Assembly (NCBI GenBank): GCA_947625885.1
Contig: CANQQA010000001.1
Location: forward strand, 124,001-188,000
Direction of reading: 5' to 3'
Length of the DNA stretch: 64,000 bases
Source: an uncultured Bacteroidales bacterium
GTDB lineage: Bacteria; Bacteroidota; Bacteroidia; Bacteroidales; UBA11471
The notes beneath the pieces are model-generated. The model was given only the letters and a program-made list of their open reading frames with translations, ran no database searches and was not told the origin of the DNA. This document shows, one piece after another, positions 26,910-35,040 of this stretch; position 1 is the first letter of the stretch; each line of letters opens with the position of its first letter. The position numbers were made by a program, and so were the translations under genes.

Positions 26910-26917
26910 TATTTTTG
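26910..26917 (+). promoter_or_regulatory. -7 promoter box of the flippase gene, very short leader
   Basis: TATTTTTG followed by CACAAA lies 15 bases before the ATG at 26933, so the mRNA leader would be about ten bases. The same block with near-identical flank precedes the gene at 28448. It excludes the start at 26906, which would translate the promoter itself. Confidence 0.7.
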
Positions 26918-26932
26918 CACAAAGCAAATGAA

Positions 26933-28387
26933 ATGGCAGAAGAACAGTCGCTGAAAGAAAAAACCGCCAAAGGCATATTCTGGGGCGGATTGAGCAACGG
27001 ATTGCAACAGCTGCTCAATCTGCTCTTCGGCATTTTTCTGGCACGGCTTCTCTCGCCTGCCGATTACGGTATGGTGGGTATGCTCACCGTTTTTTCATTA
27101 CTTGCCGGGCTTTTGCAAGAAAGCGGATTCACGGCAGCCCTTGTCAATCTCAAAAAAGCGGAACATCGCGATTACAATGCCGTATTCTGGTTCAGTTCCG
27201 GTGTGAGCTGCCTGCTCTACGTGGTGTTTTTCTTTGCAGCCCCTCTTATCGCCCGCTTTTACCATACGCCGGAAATCATCCGATTGGCGCGCTACATTTT
27301 TTTAGGATTCGTATGTTCGAGTTTCTGCGCCACACCTTCGGCTTATATGTTTCGCAACCTTATGGTAAAACAGCGTGCCATATCCCAAATTACCGGACTC
27401 ATCGTTGCCGGCTGCACGGGGGTAACATTGGCATACTTCGGATTTTCCTATTGGGGTATCGCCACACAGCATATCATGTATATCCTGATAACGACCGGCT
27501 GTTATTGGTACTTTTCGGCATGGCGACCCAAATTCAGTTTCGATTTTTCGCCCATACGCCGAATGTTCGGATTCAGTTACAAGCTGCTTATCACCAACTT
27601 TTTCAATGTCATCAATCAAAATATACTGAGTGTCGTTCTGGGGCGCCTCTACTCCGAACGCGAGGTGGGGTATTACAACCAAGCCTACAAATGGAACAAT
27701 ATGGGGCAATCGGCTCTTTGGGGAACGATAAACGGGGTGGCGCAACCGGTGCTGGCAAGTGTTGCCAATGAACGGGAGCGCCAGCAGCGCATCTTCCGCA
27801 AAATGCTGCGCTTTGCCGCATTCATCTCTTTTCCTGCCATGCTGGGACTCGGTCTGGTGGCGGAAGAACTTATCGCCATCGCTATCACGGACAAGTGGCT
27901 GCCGAGTGCGCAATTGATGCAGATACTTTGCGTTGGGGGCGCTTTCTTTCCCATTTCATCGTTATATCAGCAGCTTATCATCAGCAAAGGTAAATCCACC
28001 CGATATATGTGGAACATCATTGCATCGGGGCTGCTTGTTTTGGCATCGTTTCTTCTCGCCTATCCTTACGGCATTCGCAGCATGGTGTTCTGCTTCGTCG
28101 GCATAAATATCGGCTGGCTGCCGATATGGCACCTAAGCATTCGGAAAGAAACGGGACTGCGTTTCCGGCACACCGTTCTCGACATTCTTCCATACGCCGT
28201 CATCGCCTTGTGCTGCACGGGAGCGGCTTATTGGCTTACGCTTTCCGTCGAAAACATCTTCCTGCGCTTCTTCGCAAAAATCGGCATCTCCGCCGCTCTG
28301 TATCTCGCCACGCTATGGCTCTGCCGCTCGGTTACGATGAGAGAGAGTTTCCAATACTTGGGTCTGATAAAACGCAACGACAGATAA
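26933..28387 (+). CDS. Oligosaccharide flippase (Wzx-like, MOP superfamily)
   Basis: This 484-residue polytopic protein has about 12-14 hydrophobic helices. It begins MAEEQSLKEKTAKGIFWGGLSNGLQQLLNLLFGIFLARLLSP and contains the membrane segment DYGMVGMLTVFSLLAGLLQESGF typical of polysaccharide transporters. It would flip a lipid-linked glycan across the inner membrane. The following two genes (cytidylyltransferase/SDR fusion and LicD) suggest the glycan carries a phospho-polyol, perhaps ribitol-phosphate. It has its own promoter, so it is separable from the type IX genes. Confidence 0.9.
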   Translation: MAEEQSLKEKTAKGIFWGGLSNGLQQLLNLLFGIFLARLLSPADYGMVGMLTVFSLLAGLLQESGFTAALVNLKKAEHRDYNAVFWFSSGVSCLLYVVFFFAAPLIARFYHTPEIIRLARYIFLGFVCSSFCATPSAYMFRNLMVKQRAISQITGLIVAGCTGVTLAYFGFSYWGIATQHIMYILITTGCYWYFSAWRPKFSFDFSPIRRMFGFSYKLLITNFFNVINQNILSVVLGRLYSEREVGYYNQAYKWNNMGQSALWGTINGVAQPVLASVANERERQQRIFRKMLRFAAFISFPAMLGLGLVAEELIAIAITDKWLPSAQLMQILCVGGAFFPISSLYQQLIISKGKSTRYMWNIIASGLLVLASFLLAYPYGIRSMVFCFVGINIGWLPIWHLSIRKETGLRFRHTVLDILPYAVIALCCTGAAYWLTLSVENIFLRFFAKIGISAALYLATLWLCRSVTMRESFQYLGLIKRNDR

Positions 28388-28404
28388 TTCCCTGCCGTCT
28401 TGCA

Positions 28405-28432
28405 TTGTTTTGAAAATTAATTGTTATTTTTG
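28405..28432 (+). promoter_or_regulatory. Promoter of the cytidylyltransferase/SDR gene
   Basis: TTG (28405-28407), a 17-base spacer and TATTTTTG (28425-28432) precede the ATG at 28448 by 15 bases. The sequence from TATTTTTGCACAAA to the start is close to that before 26933. Confidence 0.7.
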
Positions 28433-28447
28433 CACAAAACAAGCGAA

Positions 28448-29818
28448 ATGGAGAAAAACATAGCTGTCATTTTAGCCGGAGGCATCGGTTTGCGTTTAGG
28501 TGAAACATTACCCAAACAATTCTTGAAAATCGCCGGTAAAAAAGTGATAGAACATACGATAGACGTATTCCAGCGGCATCGGCAAATCGACGAAATCGCA
28601 GTGGTAGTACATGCCGACTATGTGCGCGATATGGAAGAAATCGCATTGAAAAATCGTTTTTCCAAATTGAAAAAAGTCCTGATCGGCGGCAACGAACGGT
28701 ATCAATCGAGTTTGGCAGCTATCAACGCCTACGACGAAGACGTGAACCTTATTTTCCACGACTCGGTGCGACCGCTGGTCAATGAGCGCATCATCAGCGA
28801 CTGCATCGAGGCGCTGTCGCACCATCATGCGGTAGATGTGGCAGTACCCACAACCGACACCATCATACAGGTAAACGAACGCAACGAAATTGTACATATT
28901 CCGCCCCGCTCCCTGCTGCGGAACGGGCAGACGCCGCAAGCATTCAAACGTTCGGTCATTAAAGCTGCTTACGAAAAAGCGCTGACCGACCCGCATTTCC
29001 AAACGACCGATGATTGCGGTGTCGTATTGAAATACCTGCCCGAAGAACCCGTATATGTAGTACAAGGAGAAATGTTCAATATGAAACTTACCTACAAAGA
29101 AGATATTTTCTTGTTGGATAAGTTGTTTCAACTGCGAAGCATTCCCGATTACAGCAACGTCGCTCCGGAAATAACGGAAAAACAGCTGAAAGGAAAAGTC
29201 ATCGTGGTTTTCGGCGGAAGCTACGGCATCGGCAAAGAGGTGTGCGAATTGTGTCGCCGATACGGCGTATCACCTTACTCATTCAGCCGCTCGTCGGGAG
29301 TCGATGTTTCCGATAAGGATACGGTGCAAAAAGCATTAGCCGACGTATATGCCCGAACAGGTCGCATCGACTACATCGTCGATACCGCCGGCATATTGGA
29401 CAGACAGCCCCTCAACGATATGGACTACGAAACCGTGAAACGAAGCATCGACACCAATTATTTGGGGTGCGTAATCGTAGCCAAAGAAGCCTATCGCTAC
29501 CTGAAAGAGAGTCAGGGCGCCCTGCTGTTTTACACAAGCAGCTCTTATACGCGGGGACGGTCGCTGTACAGCTTGTATTCTTCGGCAAAAGCCGCTATCG
29601 TCAATTTCGTACAGGCATTGAGCGAAGAGTGGTTCGACGCCGGCATACGCATCAACTGCATCAACCCCGAACGCACCAAAACGCCCATGCGGATAAAAAA
29701 TTTCGGCAATGAGCCGGAAAACACGCTATTAGATCCCAAAACCGTCGCTATGGCATCGGTCAATACGTTGCTGTCGAAAATGACCGGAGAAGTGATAGAT
29801 GTGAAAAGAAAAGACTAA
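28448..29818 (+). CDS. Bifunctional cytidylyltransferase / SDR reductase (CDP-ribitol synthesis type)
   Basis: This 456-residue fusion has an N-terminal IspD/TarI-like cytidylyltransferase (residues 1 to about 235) with AVILAGGIGLRLG, PKQFLKI, and the core RNGQTPQAF. The C-terminal short-chain dehydrogenase (about 245-456) has the nucleotide motif FGGSYGIGKEV and catalytic YSSAK. This architecture is known from Bcs1 of Haemophilus, which reduces ribulose-5-P and couples ribitol-5-P to CTP, giving CDP-ribitol. A role here in making CDP-ribitol for the neighbouring LicD enzyme is inference. I rejected MEP-pathway IspD because of the SDR fusion and its glycan neighbours. Confidence 0.87.
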   Translation: MEKNIAVILAGGIGLRLGETLPKQFLKIAGKKVIEHTIDVFQRHRQIDEIAVVVHADYVRDMEEIALKNRFSKLKKVLIGGNERYQSSLAAINAYDEDVNLIFHDSVRPLVNERIISDCIEALSHHHAVDVAVPTTDTIIQVNERNEIVHIPPRSLLRNGQTPQAFKRSVIKAAYEKALTDPHFQTTDDCGVVLKYLPEEPVYVVQGEMFNMKLTYKEDIFLLDKLFQLRSIPDYSNVAPEITEKQLKGKVIVVFGGSYGIGKEVCELCRRYGVSPYSFSRSSGVDVSDKDTVQKALADVYARTGRIDYIVDTAGILDRQPLNDMDYETVKRSIDTNYLGCVIVAKEAYRYLKESQGALLFYTSSSYTRGRSLYSLYSSAKAAIVNFVQALSEEWFDAGIRINCINPERTKTPMRIKNFGNEPENTLLDPKTVAMASVNTLLSKMTGEVIDVKRKD

Positions 29819-29822
29819 ACTC

Positions 29823-30635
29823 ATGGAAAATCCGTATTTAGAGACCTATAAAAAACAAACGCTGCGGCTCTGCCAATTGAAAGAGCTTGCTATTCTCGAA
29901 GAAATCGTGCGCATCTGCGAAAAGCACAATATAGAATATTGGCTCGACGGCGGAACGCTATTAGGCGCGGTACGGCACGGCGGATTCATTCCATGGGACG
30001 ACGATATAGACATCGGCATGACGTGTGCAGGGCTGGAAAAATTCAAACAGGTGGCTCCGTCGGAATTGCCGGAACACTTGTTTCTGCAAACGCCGCAAAC
30101 CGATTCGGACAAAAAGCCGATTGCCAAAGTCCGTGACTTGAATTCCTTTTTCATCGAAAAGGAAGATTTTTTCAACACCGATTACCAAAAAGGCATCTAC
30201 GTGGATATATTCCCCTTTACAGACTACCCGACCCTGCCCCGCCCCATTATAAAAAAATTGACAAGAGGAATATGGTTGAGTTACTTCATACTACATACCC
30301 AACATTTCTATACGCTGCGCTCTTTTGCCGAATTTTTTTATTTCGGTGCCAAATATCCGTTATGTCTTTCTATCTGGCGGTTGGTATGCCTATTAGGTAA
30401 AAAAGGTGTTTATATGGGAAATATTCCACATAACAGCACGTATGGAGCTACTCACCGTAAAGATTCCATTTTTCCGTTATCCGAGATTGTCTTTGAAGGG
30501 AAAAAATTCAAAGCTCCCGCCAATCCCGATTTATATCTAAAAGATTTATATAAAAATTACATGGAGATTCCGCCCAAAGAAAAGCAGGCTATTCATGCCT
30601 TCTATATTCACACCGAACTTGTCAAAAAATCGTAA
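29823..30635 (+). CDS. LicD-family phosphotransferase
   Basis: This 270-residue enzyme is of the LicD/fukutin family of nucleotidyltransferase-fold phosphotransferases that add phosphocholine or ribitol-phosphate to glycans. The defining motif WLDGGTLLGAVRHGGFIPWD with following DDIDIGM gives metal-binding Asp residues at 42 and 59-63. It starts 4 bases after the CDP-polyol gene, which is strong evidence that both act in one pathway. CDP-choline genes are absent here, so ribitol-phosphate is the better guess. Base composition becomes more A+T-rich towards the 3' end. Confidence 0.9.
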   Translation: MENPYLETYKKQTLRLCQLKELAILEEIVRICEKHNIEYWLDGGTLLGAVRHGGFIPWDDDIDIGMTCAGLEKFKQVAPSELPEHLFLQTPQTDSDKKPIAKVRDLNSFFIEKEDFFNTDYQKGIYVDIFPFTDYPTLPRPIIKKLTRGIWLSYFILHTQHFYTLRSFAEFFYFGAKYPLCLSIWRLVCLLGKKGVYMGNIPHNSTYGATHRKDSIFPLSEIVFEGKKFKAPANPDLYLKDLYKNYMEIPPKEKQAIHAFYIHTELVKKS

Positions 30636-30672
30636 ATCGATTTTTTATCCAAAACACAGATAGCATCGTTTT

Positions 30673-32490
30673 TTACCCGGCGTTGGCGTGGCGGCGTTCT
30701 TTGGCGGCTTCGAGCACGTTGATTACATAGTCGCCCAACTTCTCGCTCTCGGAAATCATATCCATGAAATAGATGCCGGCTTGGTAATCGTAGCGTTTCT
30801 CGTTGATGTTCTGAATGTTGATAGAACGCATGTGGTTGCGGAAGTTGTTTATCTCGACCTCTTTTCCGTAAGCCGCATTCATTTCGGCATCGCTCACTTC
30901 GATGCGGTCGAGCGCCGACACCATATTTGTCAGGGCTTCGTTTACGAGATTGAACATGTGGTCGATGTTTTCGACAATCTGGTCGTTGAAGTCGATAGAA
31001 GCGTCGCTCTTGCGCTGCAAGGTGCGCGCCATGTTGTAGCAGCAGTCGCCGATGCTTTCTATCTCGGAAGTCATGGTGAGCATGGCGCTGATTTGGCGTT
31101 TACCGATTTGACTGAGGCGACCGTCGGAAACTTTTGCCAGATAGTCGGCAATTTCTATTTCTATGCGGTCGCAGGTCATTTCGTATTTTTCTATGCGGTT
31201 GTATATTTTGGTGTAGGTTTCCGAACCCTCTTTTTCGTAGAGGAGCGAGTGTACCATGCCATACATGCGGCTCGTGCGTTCGGCATACAGGGCGATTTCC
31301 TTGCGTGCCTGCAAGAGCGACAGCTCCGACGTGGAGAGCAGCCCGCGACTGATGAATTTGAGCTGGAAGCCTTCGTCTTCTTTGTTCTTGACTTTGACGA
31401 GGGAGGTAAGTATCTTCACATACACCTTGACAAACCATATCATGATAGAGAGGTTTATCAGGTTGTAGAGGGTGTGGAATATGGAAAGCCCGAACGATAC
31501 CGCCAGCTGCATGGAAAGGAAATTCCGCATTTCGGGGGAGTCGGGCGACAACAGTCCGTTATTGAGTTGGTTGATAAGTTCGGGCGAGGTCTGTTCAAGG
31601 GTTTCGGTATAGCGGTAGAGCGTATCGGGGTCGCCCTGCCCTACCACGCCGGTGAGCCACGCCGAAAGATCGACGAAGGGATAGAACACGCACATCAGCC
31701 ACACGGCGCCGAACAGGTTGAACAACAGGTGCGCCAAGGCTGCCCGACGCGCGGCGACGTTGGCTCCTATCGACGCCATCAGCGGAGTGATGGTGGTACC
31801 GATGTTACCGCCAAGTATGATGGCGCAGGCTATGTCGAACGAAATCCACCCTTTGCTGCACATGATCAGCGTAATGGCAAACGTTACGCTCGACGACTGC
31901 ACAATGAGCGTTACGACGATGCCCACCACCATGAATATGAATATGGAGCGCACACCCATGCTGGCGTAGCGGGTGAGGAAGTTGAAAAGGTCGGGATTGC
32001 TTTGCAGGTCGGGCACGGAACGGTTGAGGTAGTCGAGCCCCATAAAGAGGAGGGCGAAGCCCACTATAAATTCGCCCCACGACTTGCGTTTGTTGTTTTT
32101 GGAGAAAATCAACGGAATGGCGATGCCTATCAACGGCAGGGCGTAGAGCGATATTTCGACTTTGAAACCGAACAGGGTGATAATCCACGCCGTGGCGGTG
32201 GTACCCACATTGGCGCCCATGATGACACTGATAGACTGCGCCAGCGAAAGCAGACCGGCATTGACGAAACTCACGACCATCACCGTCGTGGCAGACGACG
32301 ACTGCACCAATGCCGTAATGAGGATTCCCGTGAATACTCCCGTCAACGGATTTTTCGTCATGACGGAAAAGAAACTCCGCAGGCGGTCGCCGGCAACTTT
32401 TTGCAAACCCTCGCTCATGACTTTCATTCCGTAAAGGAACATTCCCAACGAGCCTATGAGAATCAAAAAGTCCAAAAATGTGTAATTCAT
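30673..32490 (-). CDS. Na/Pi cotransporter family protein with PhoU-like domain
   Basis: This 605-residue protein combines an NptA/SLC34-like sodium:phosphate transporter (about residues 1-370) with a C-terminal helical PhoU-like domain. Each transporter half carries the QSSS signature (TALVQSSSATTVMVVSF and LIVQSSSVTFAITLIM), expected for this inverted-repeat fold. Its promoter is strong (32568-32597). Members import phosphate with Na+ or act in phosphate sensing; which applies is unknown. It converges on the licD gene with about 37 bases between them and no clear terminator. Confidence 0.92.
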   Translation of the reverse strand: MNYTFLDFLILIGSLGMFLYGMKVMSEGLQKVAGDRLRSFFSVMTKNPLTGVFTGILITALVQSSSATTVMVVSFVNAGLLSLAQSISVIMGANVGTTATAWIITLFGFKVEISLYALPLIGIAIPLIFSKNNKRKSWGEFIVGFALLFMGLDYLNRSVPDLQSNPDLFNFLTRYASMGVRSIFIFMVVGIVVTLIVQSSSVTFAITLIMCSKGWISFDIACAIILGGNIGTTITPLMASIGANVAARRAALAHLLFNLFGAVWLMCVFYPFVDLSAWLTGVVGQGDPDTLYRYTETLEQTSPELINQLNNGLLSPDSPEMRNFLSMQLAVSFGLSIFHTLYNLINLSIMIWFVKVYVKILTSLVKVKNKEDEGFQLKFISRGLLSTSELSLLQARKEIALYAERTSRMYGMVHSLLYEKEGSETYTKIYNRIEKYEMTCDRIEIEIADYLAKVSDGRLSQIGKRQISAMLTMTSEIESIGDCCYNMARTLQRKSDASIDFNDQIVENIDHMFNLVNEALTNMVSALDRIEVSDAEMNAAYGKEVEINNFRNHMRSINIQNINEKRYDYQAGIYFMDMISESEKLGDYVINVLEAAKERRHANAG

Positions 32491-32567
32491 CGTCGTTATT
32501 TAGGTTTAGCGTTGCTTTATCGGGAATTATTTCGTATCTTAGCTTCCTGTTTCGAGATATTTCGATG

Positions 32568-32597
32568 CAAAAGTAAAAAAATAAACAGCCGGTACAA
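32568..32597 (-). promoter_or_regulatory. Promoter of the Na/Pi transporter gene
   Basis: On the minus strand, TTG (32595-32597), 19 bases, then TACTTTTG (32568-32575) is a close match to the phylum consensus. It lies 77 bases before the ATG, leaving a leader of about 70 bases. Confidence 0.75.
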
Positions 32598-32670
32598 GTG
32601 TTTCGTTGTATTTTTTATTAACAGATAATCAACATTCGGATACCGGATAATGTTTTCAAAAAAACGGAAT

Positions 32671-34350
32671 ATGAAAAAACAAGTGGAAATCAACTGCCTG
32701 AACAACGGCAAAACATTTTTGGTCGAAGAAGGCTCCTCGTTGCAGGAGATATACGAAGCGTCGGGGTTGAAGCTGCCGCACGACATCGTGTGCGCGCAGG
32801 TGAACAACGAGACGCAAGACCTGTCGTACCGCGTGTATAATCCGAAACAGATTCTGTTTCTCGACATCACGCACACGCGGGGCACACGCTCTTATATCCG
32901 CTCGTTGAGTTTCGTATTATATAAAGCGGTGTGCGACGTGCTGCCCGAAGGTACGCGCCTGCGCATCGAGCACTCGGTGTCGAACGGCTATTTCTGCTGC
33001 CTGAACCGGCGGGAGGAAATCACCAAAGAAACGGTGGAGCTGTTGAAAAAGCGCATGAACGAAATCGTAGCGCAGGACATTCCTTTCGAGCGCGTGGAAA
33101 CGACTGCCGAAATTGCTATGGAACGGTTCCGGAAACAGGGAATGGACGATAAAGTCGCCCTACTCGAAACGCGGCACCCGCTGTACGAAACCTATTACAA
33201 GTTGGGCGACGTATATGATATGTATTACGACTGTTTAGTGCCTTCGACGGGCTACCTGCGGGTGTTCGACCTGATAAAGTACCACGACGGTATGCTGCTG
33301 CTGCCGCCGCAACAGGAGAATCCCGACGAGGTGCGCCCCGTCATACGACAGGACAAAATGTTCAACGCCTTCAAGGAGTATATCGACGTAAACAAAATCG
33401 TGGGCATGAACAACGTGGGCGACATGAACCGCGCCATACGCAACCGCCATTCGAGCGACCTCATCAAGGTTACGGAGGCACTGCACGAGAAACAGATTTC
33501 GCGCATCGCCGACCGCATAACCGCCCGCCACAACAGTCGGGAGGGCGGCGCCCGCATCATTCTCATATCGGGTCCGTCGTCGTCGGGTAAAACGACGTTC
33601 TCGAAACGGCTCTCGATACAGCTCATGACCAACCTGCTGCGCCCCATCGTCATTTCGCTCGACAACTATTTCGTGGAACGGGAACAGACGCCGCTCGACG
33701 AGCACGGGGAATACGATTACGAATCGCTCTATGCATTAGACCTCGAACTGTTCAACCGAGATCTCAACGACTTGCTCGCCGGAAAAGAGGTAAAAATGCC
33801 GACCTACAATTTCGAAACGGGCAGCAAAGAATATCGCGGCAATACGCTGCAACTGAAAGAGTCGGACGTGCTGGTAATGGAGGGCATTCACGCGTTGAAT
33901 CCCGAATTGACGCCGCACATCGACCCGCGCCAGAAATTCTGCATCTACGTGTCGGCGCTCACCACGCTGTCCATCGACGACCACAGCTGGATTCCCACTG
34001 CCGACAACCGCCTGCTGCGCCGCATCATTCGCGACGAAAAATATCGGGGCACGTCGGCGCAAAAGACCATAGCCCGCTGGGCGAGCGTGCGGCGGGGCGA
34101 GGAAAAATGGATTTTCCCCTATCAGGAAAATGCCGATGCCATGTTCAACTCGTCGCTGCTTTTCGAGTTGGCGGTCATCAAACAGCAAGCCGTGCCGACG
34201 CTGCTGGCTGTTCCCGAAAGCTGCCCCGAATACGACACGGCACGGCATCTGCTGCAACAGCTTTACTACTTCCTGCCGCTCGACGAAAAAGAGATTCCCG
34301 CCACGTCGCTGCTGCGCGAGTTTCTCGGCGGCAGCAGTTTCATCTATTAG
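32671..34350 (+). CDS. Uridine kinase-like nucleoside kinase with N-terminal TGS/ThrRS-like domains
   Basis: This 559-residue protein begins with a TGS-like domain (VEINCLNNGKTFLVEEGSSLQEI), followed by a threonyl-tRNA-synthetase-like second domain. A P-loop kinase comes last (Walker A ISGPSSSGKTTFSKRL near residue 300, then SLDNYF). This 'nucleoside kinase' architecture is common in Bacteroidota and Firmicutes. It resembles uridine kinase/phosphoribulokinase, but the true substrate is not settled. I start at the ATG 32671 (MKKQVEIN); 32650 adds seven residues. Promoter not evident. Confidence 0.88.
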   Translation: MKKQVEINCLNNGKTFLVEEGSSLQEIYEASGLKLPHDIVCAQVNNETQDLSYRVYNPKQILFLDITHTRGTRSYIRSLSFVLYKAVCDVLPEGTRLRIEHSVSNGYFCCLNRREEITKETVELLKKRMNEIVAQDIPFERVETTAEIAMERFRKQGMDDKVALLETRHPLYETYYKLGDVYDMYYDCLVPSTGYLRVFDLIKYHDGMLLLPPQQENPDEVRPVIRQDKMFNAFKEYIDVNKIVGMNNVGDMNRAIRNRHSSDLIKVTEALHEKQISRIADRITARHNSREGGARIILISGPSSSGKTTFSKRLSIQLMTNLLRPIVISLDNYFVEREQTPLDEHGEYDYESLYALDLELFNRDLNDLLAGKEVKMPTYNFETGSKEYRGNTLQLKESDVLVMEGIHALNPELTPHIDPRQKFCIYVSALTTLSIDDHSWIPTADNRLLRRIIRDEKYRGTSAQKTIARWASVRRGEEKWIFPYQENADAMFNSSLLFELAVIKQQAVPTLLAVPESCPEYDTARHLLQQLYYFLPLDEKEIPATSLLREFLGGSSFIY

Positions 34351-34363
34351 ACACCTATATAAT

Positions 34364-34993
34364 ATGAGAACCGATATAGACGCTCTGTTTTTCGATTTCG
34401 GCGGCGTGTTGCTCACGCTGCACTTCGACCGTTGTATCGAGGCTTTCAAGCTATTGGGCGCCGACGCTTCGCAGGAGACGCTGTTTCGCAGCGGGGCATT
34501 CAACGAGGAGTTCGACCGGCTCGAAAAGGGGCTGATAACCACCGGCGAATTTTTCGCTACGTTGCGCCGGCTCATGCACTTCACTGCGACCGACGCCGAG
34601 ATGCTCCGCGCATGGAATCTGATTATCGGCACCGTGCCGCTGCCCAAACTGCAACTGCTGCGGGAGCTGCGCAGTCATTACCGCATCTATATGGTGAGCA
34701 ACACCAACGCTCCGCACTTCGATTACACGCGCGAAGCGGTGTTCCGCGACGAAGGGCTGACGGTCGACGATTATTTCGACAAGCTCTACCTCTCCCAAGA
34801 GTTGCACACACGCAAACCGCACGAATCGTTCTACCGAAAAGTGCTCGACGACTGCGGCGAATCGCCTGCCCGCAGCTTTTTCTTCGACGATCTGGCTGCC
34901 AATATCGAAGGAGCCAAACAGGCGGGATTCCATACCTGCCTGATAGACCCCGAAGAAGATCTGCGGAAAAAGATTCTCGAATTGTTGGCGTAA
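34364..34993 (+). CDS. HAD-IA family hydrolase (YihX-like)
   Basis: This 209-residue haloacid dehalogenase-type phosphatase has motif I FFDFGGVLLTL with nucleophile Asp11. The usual second Asp is Gly13, as in YihX-type sugar-phosphatases. Motif II is YMVSNTN, and motif III is SFFFDDLAANIEGAKQAGF. A small helical cap lies between. The ATG at 34364 is 14 bases after the upstream stop; longer in-frame extensions run into the preceding gene. A phosphorylated sugar is the probable substrate, not identifiable further. Confidence 0.88.
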   Translation: MRTDIDALFFDFGGVLLTLHFDRCIEAFKLLGADASQETLFRSGAFNEEFDRLEKGLITTGEFFATLRRLMHFTATDAEMLRAWNLIIGTVPLPKLQLLRELRSHYRIYMVSNTNAPHFDYTREAVFRDEGLTVDDYFDKLYLSQELHTRKPHESFYRKVLDDCGESPARSFFFDDLAANIEGAKQAGFHTCLIDPEEDLRKKILELLA

Positions 34994-35040
34994 TCGAAGA
35001 AAATGCCGTACCTTCGTTACTGAAAATTTTTCATACCGCC

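Noticed and set aside
30688-32628. Open frame antisense to the Na/Pi transporter (646 codons)
   Set aside because: Composition is His/Val/Glu-rich without domains; the transporter on the other strand has the QSSS motifs and a promoter.
34432-35040. Upstream extension of rpoN
   Set aside because: Region I of RpoN starts at 35041; upstream sequence is out-of-frame HAD gene.
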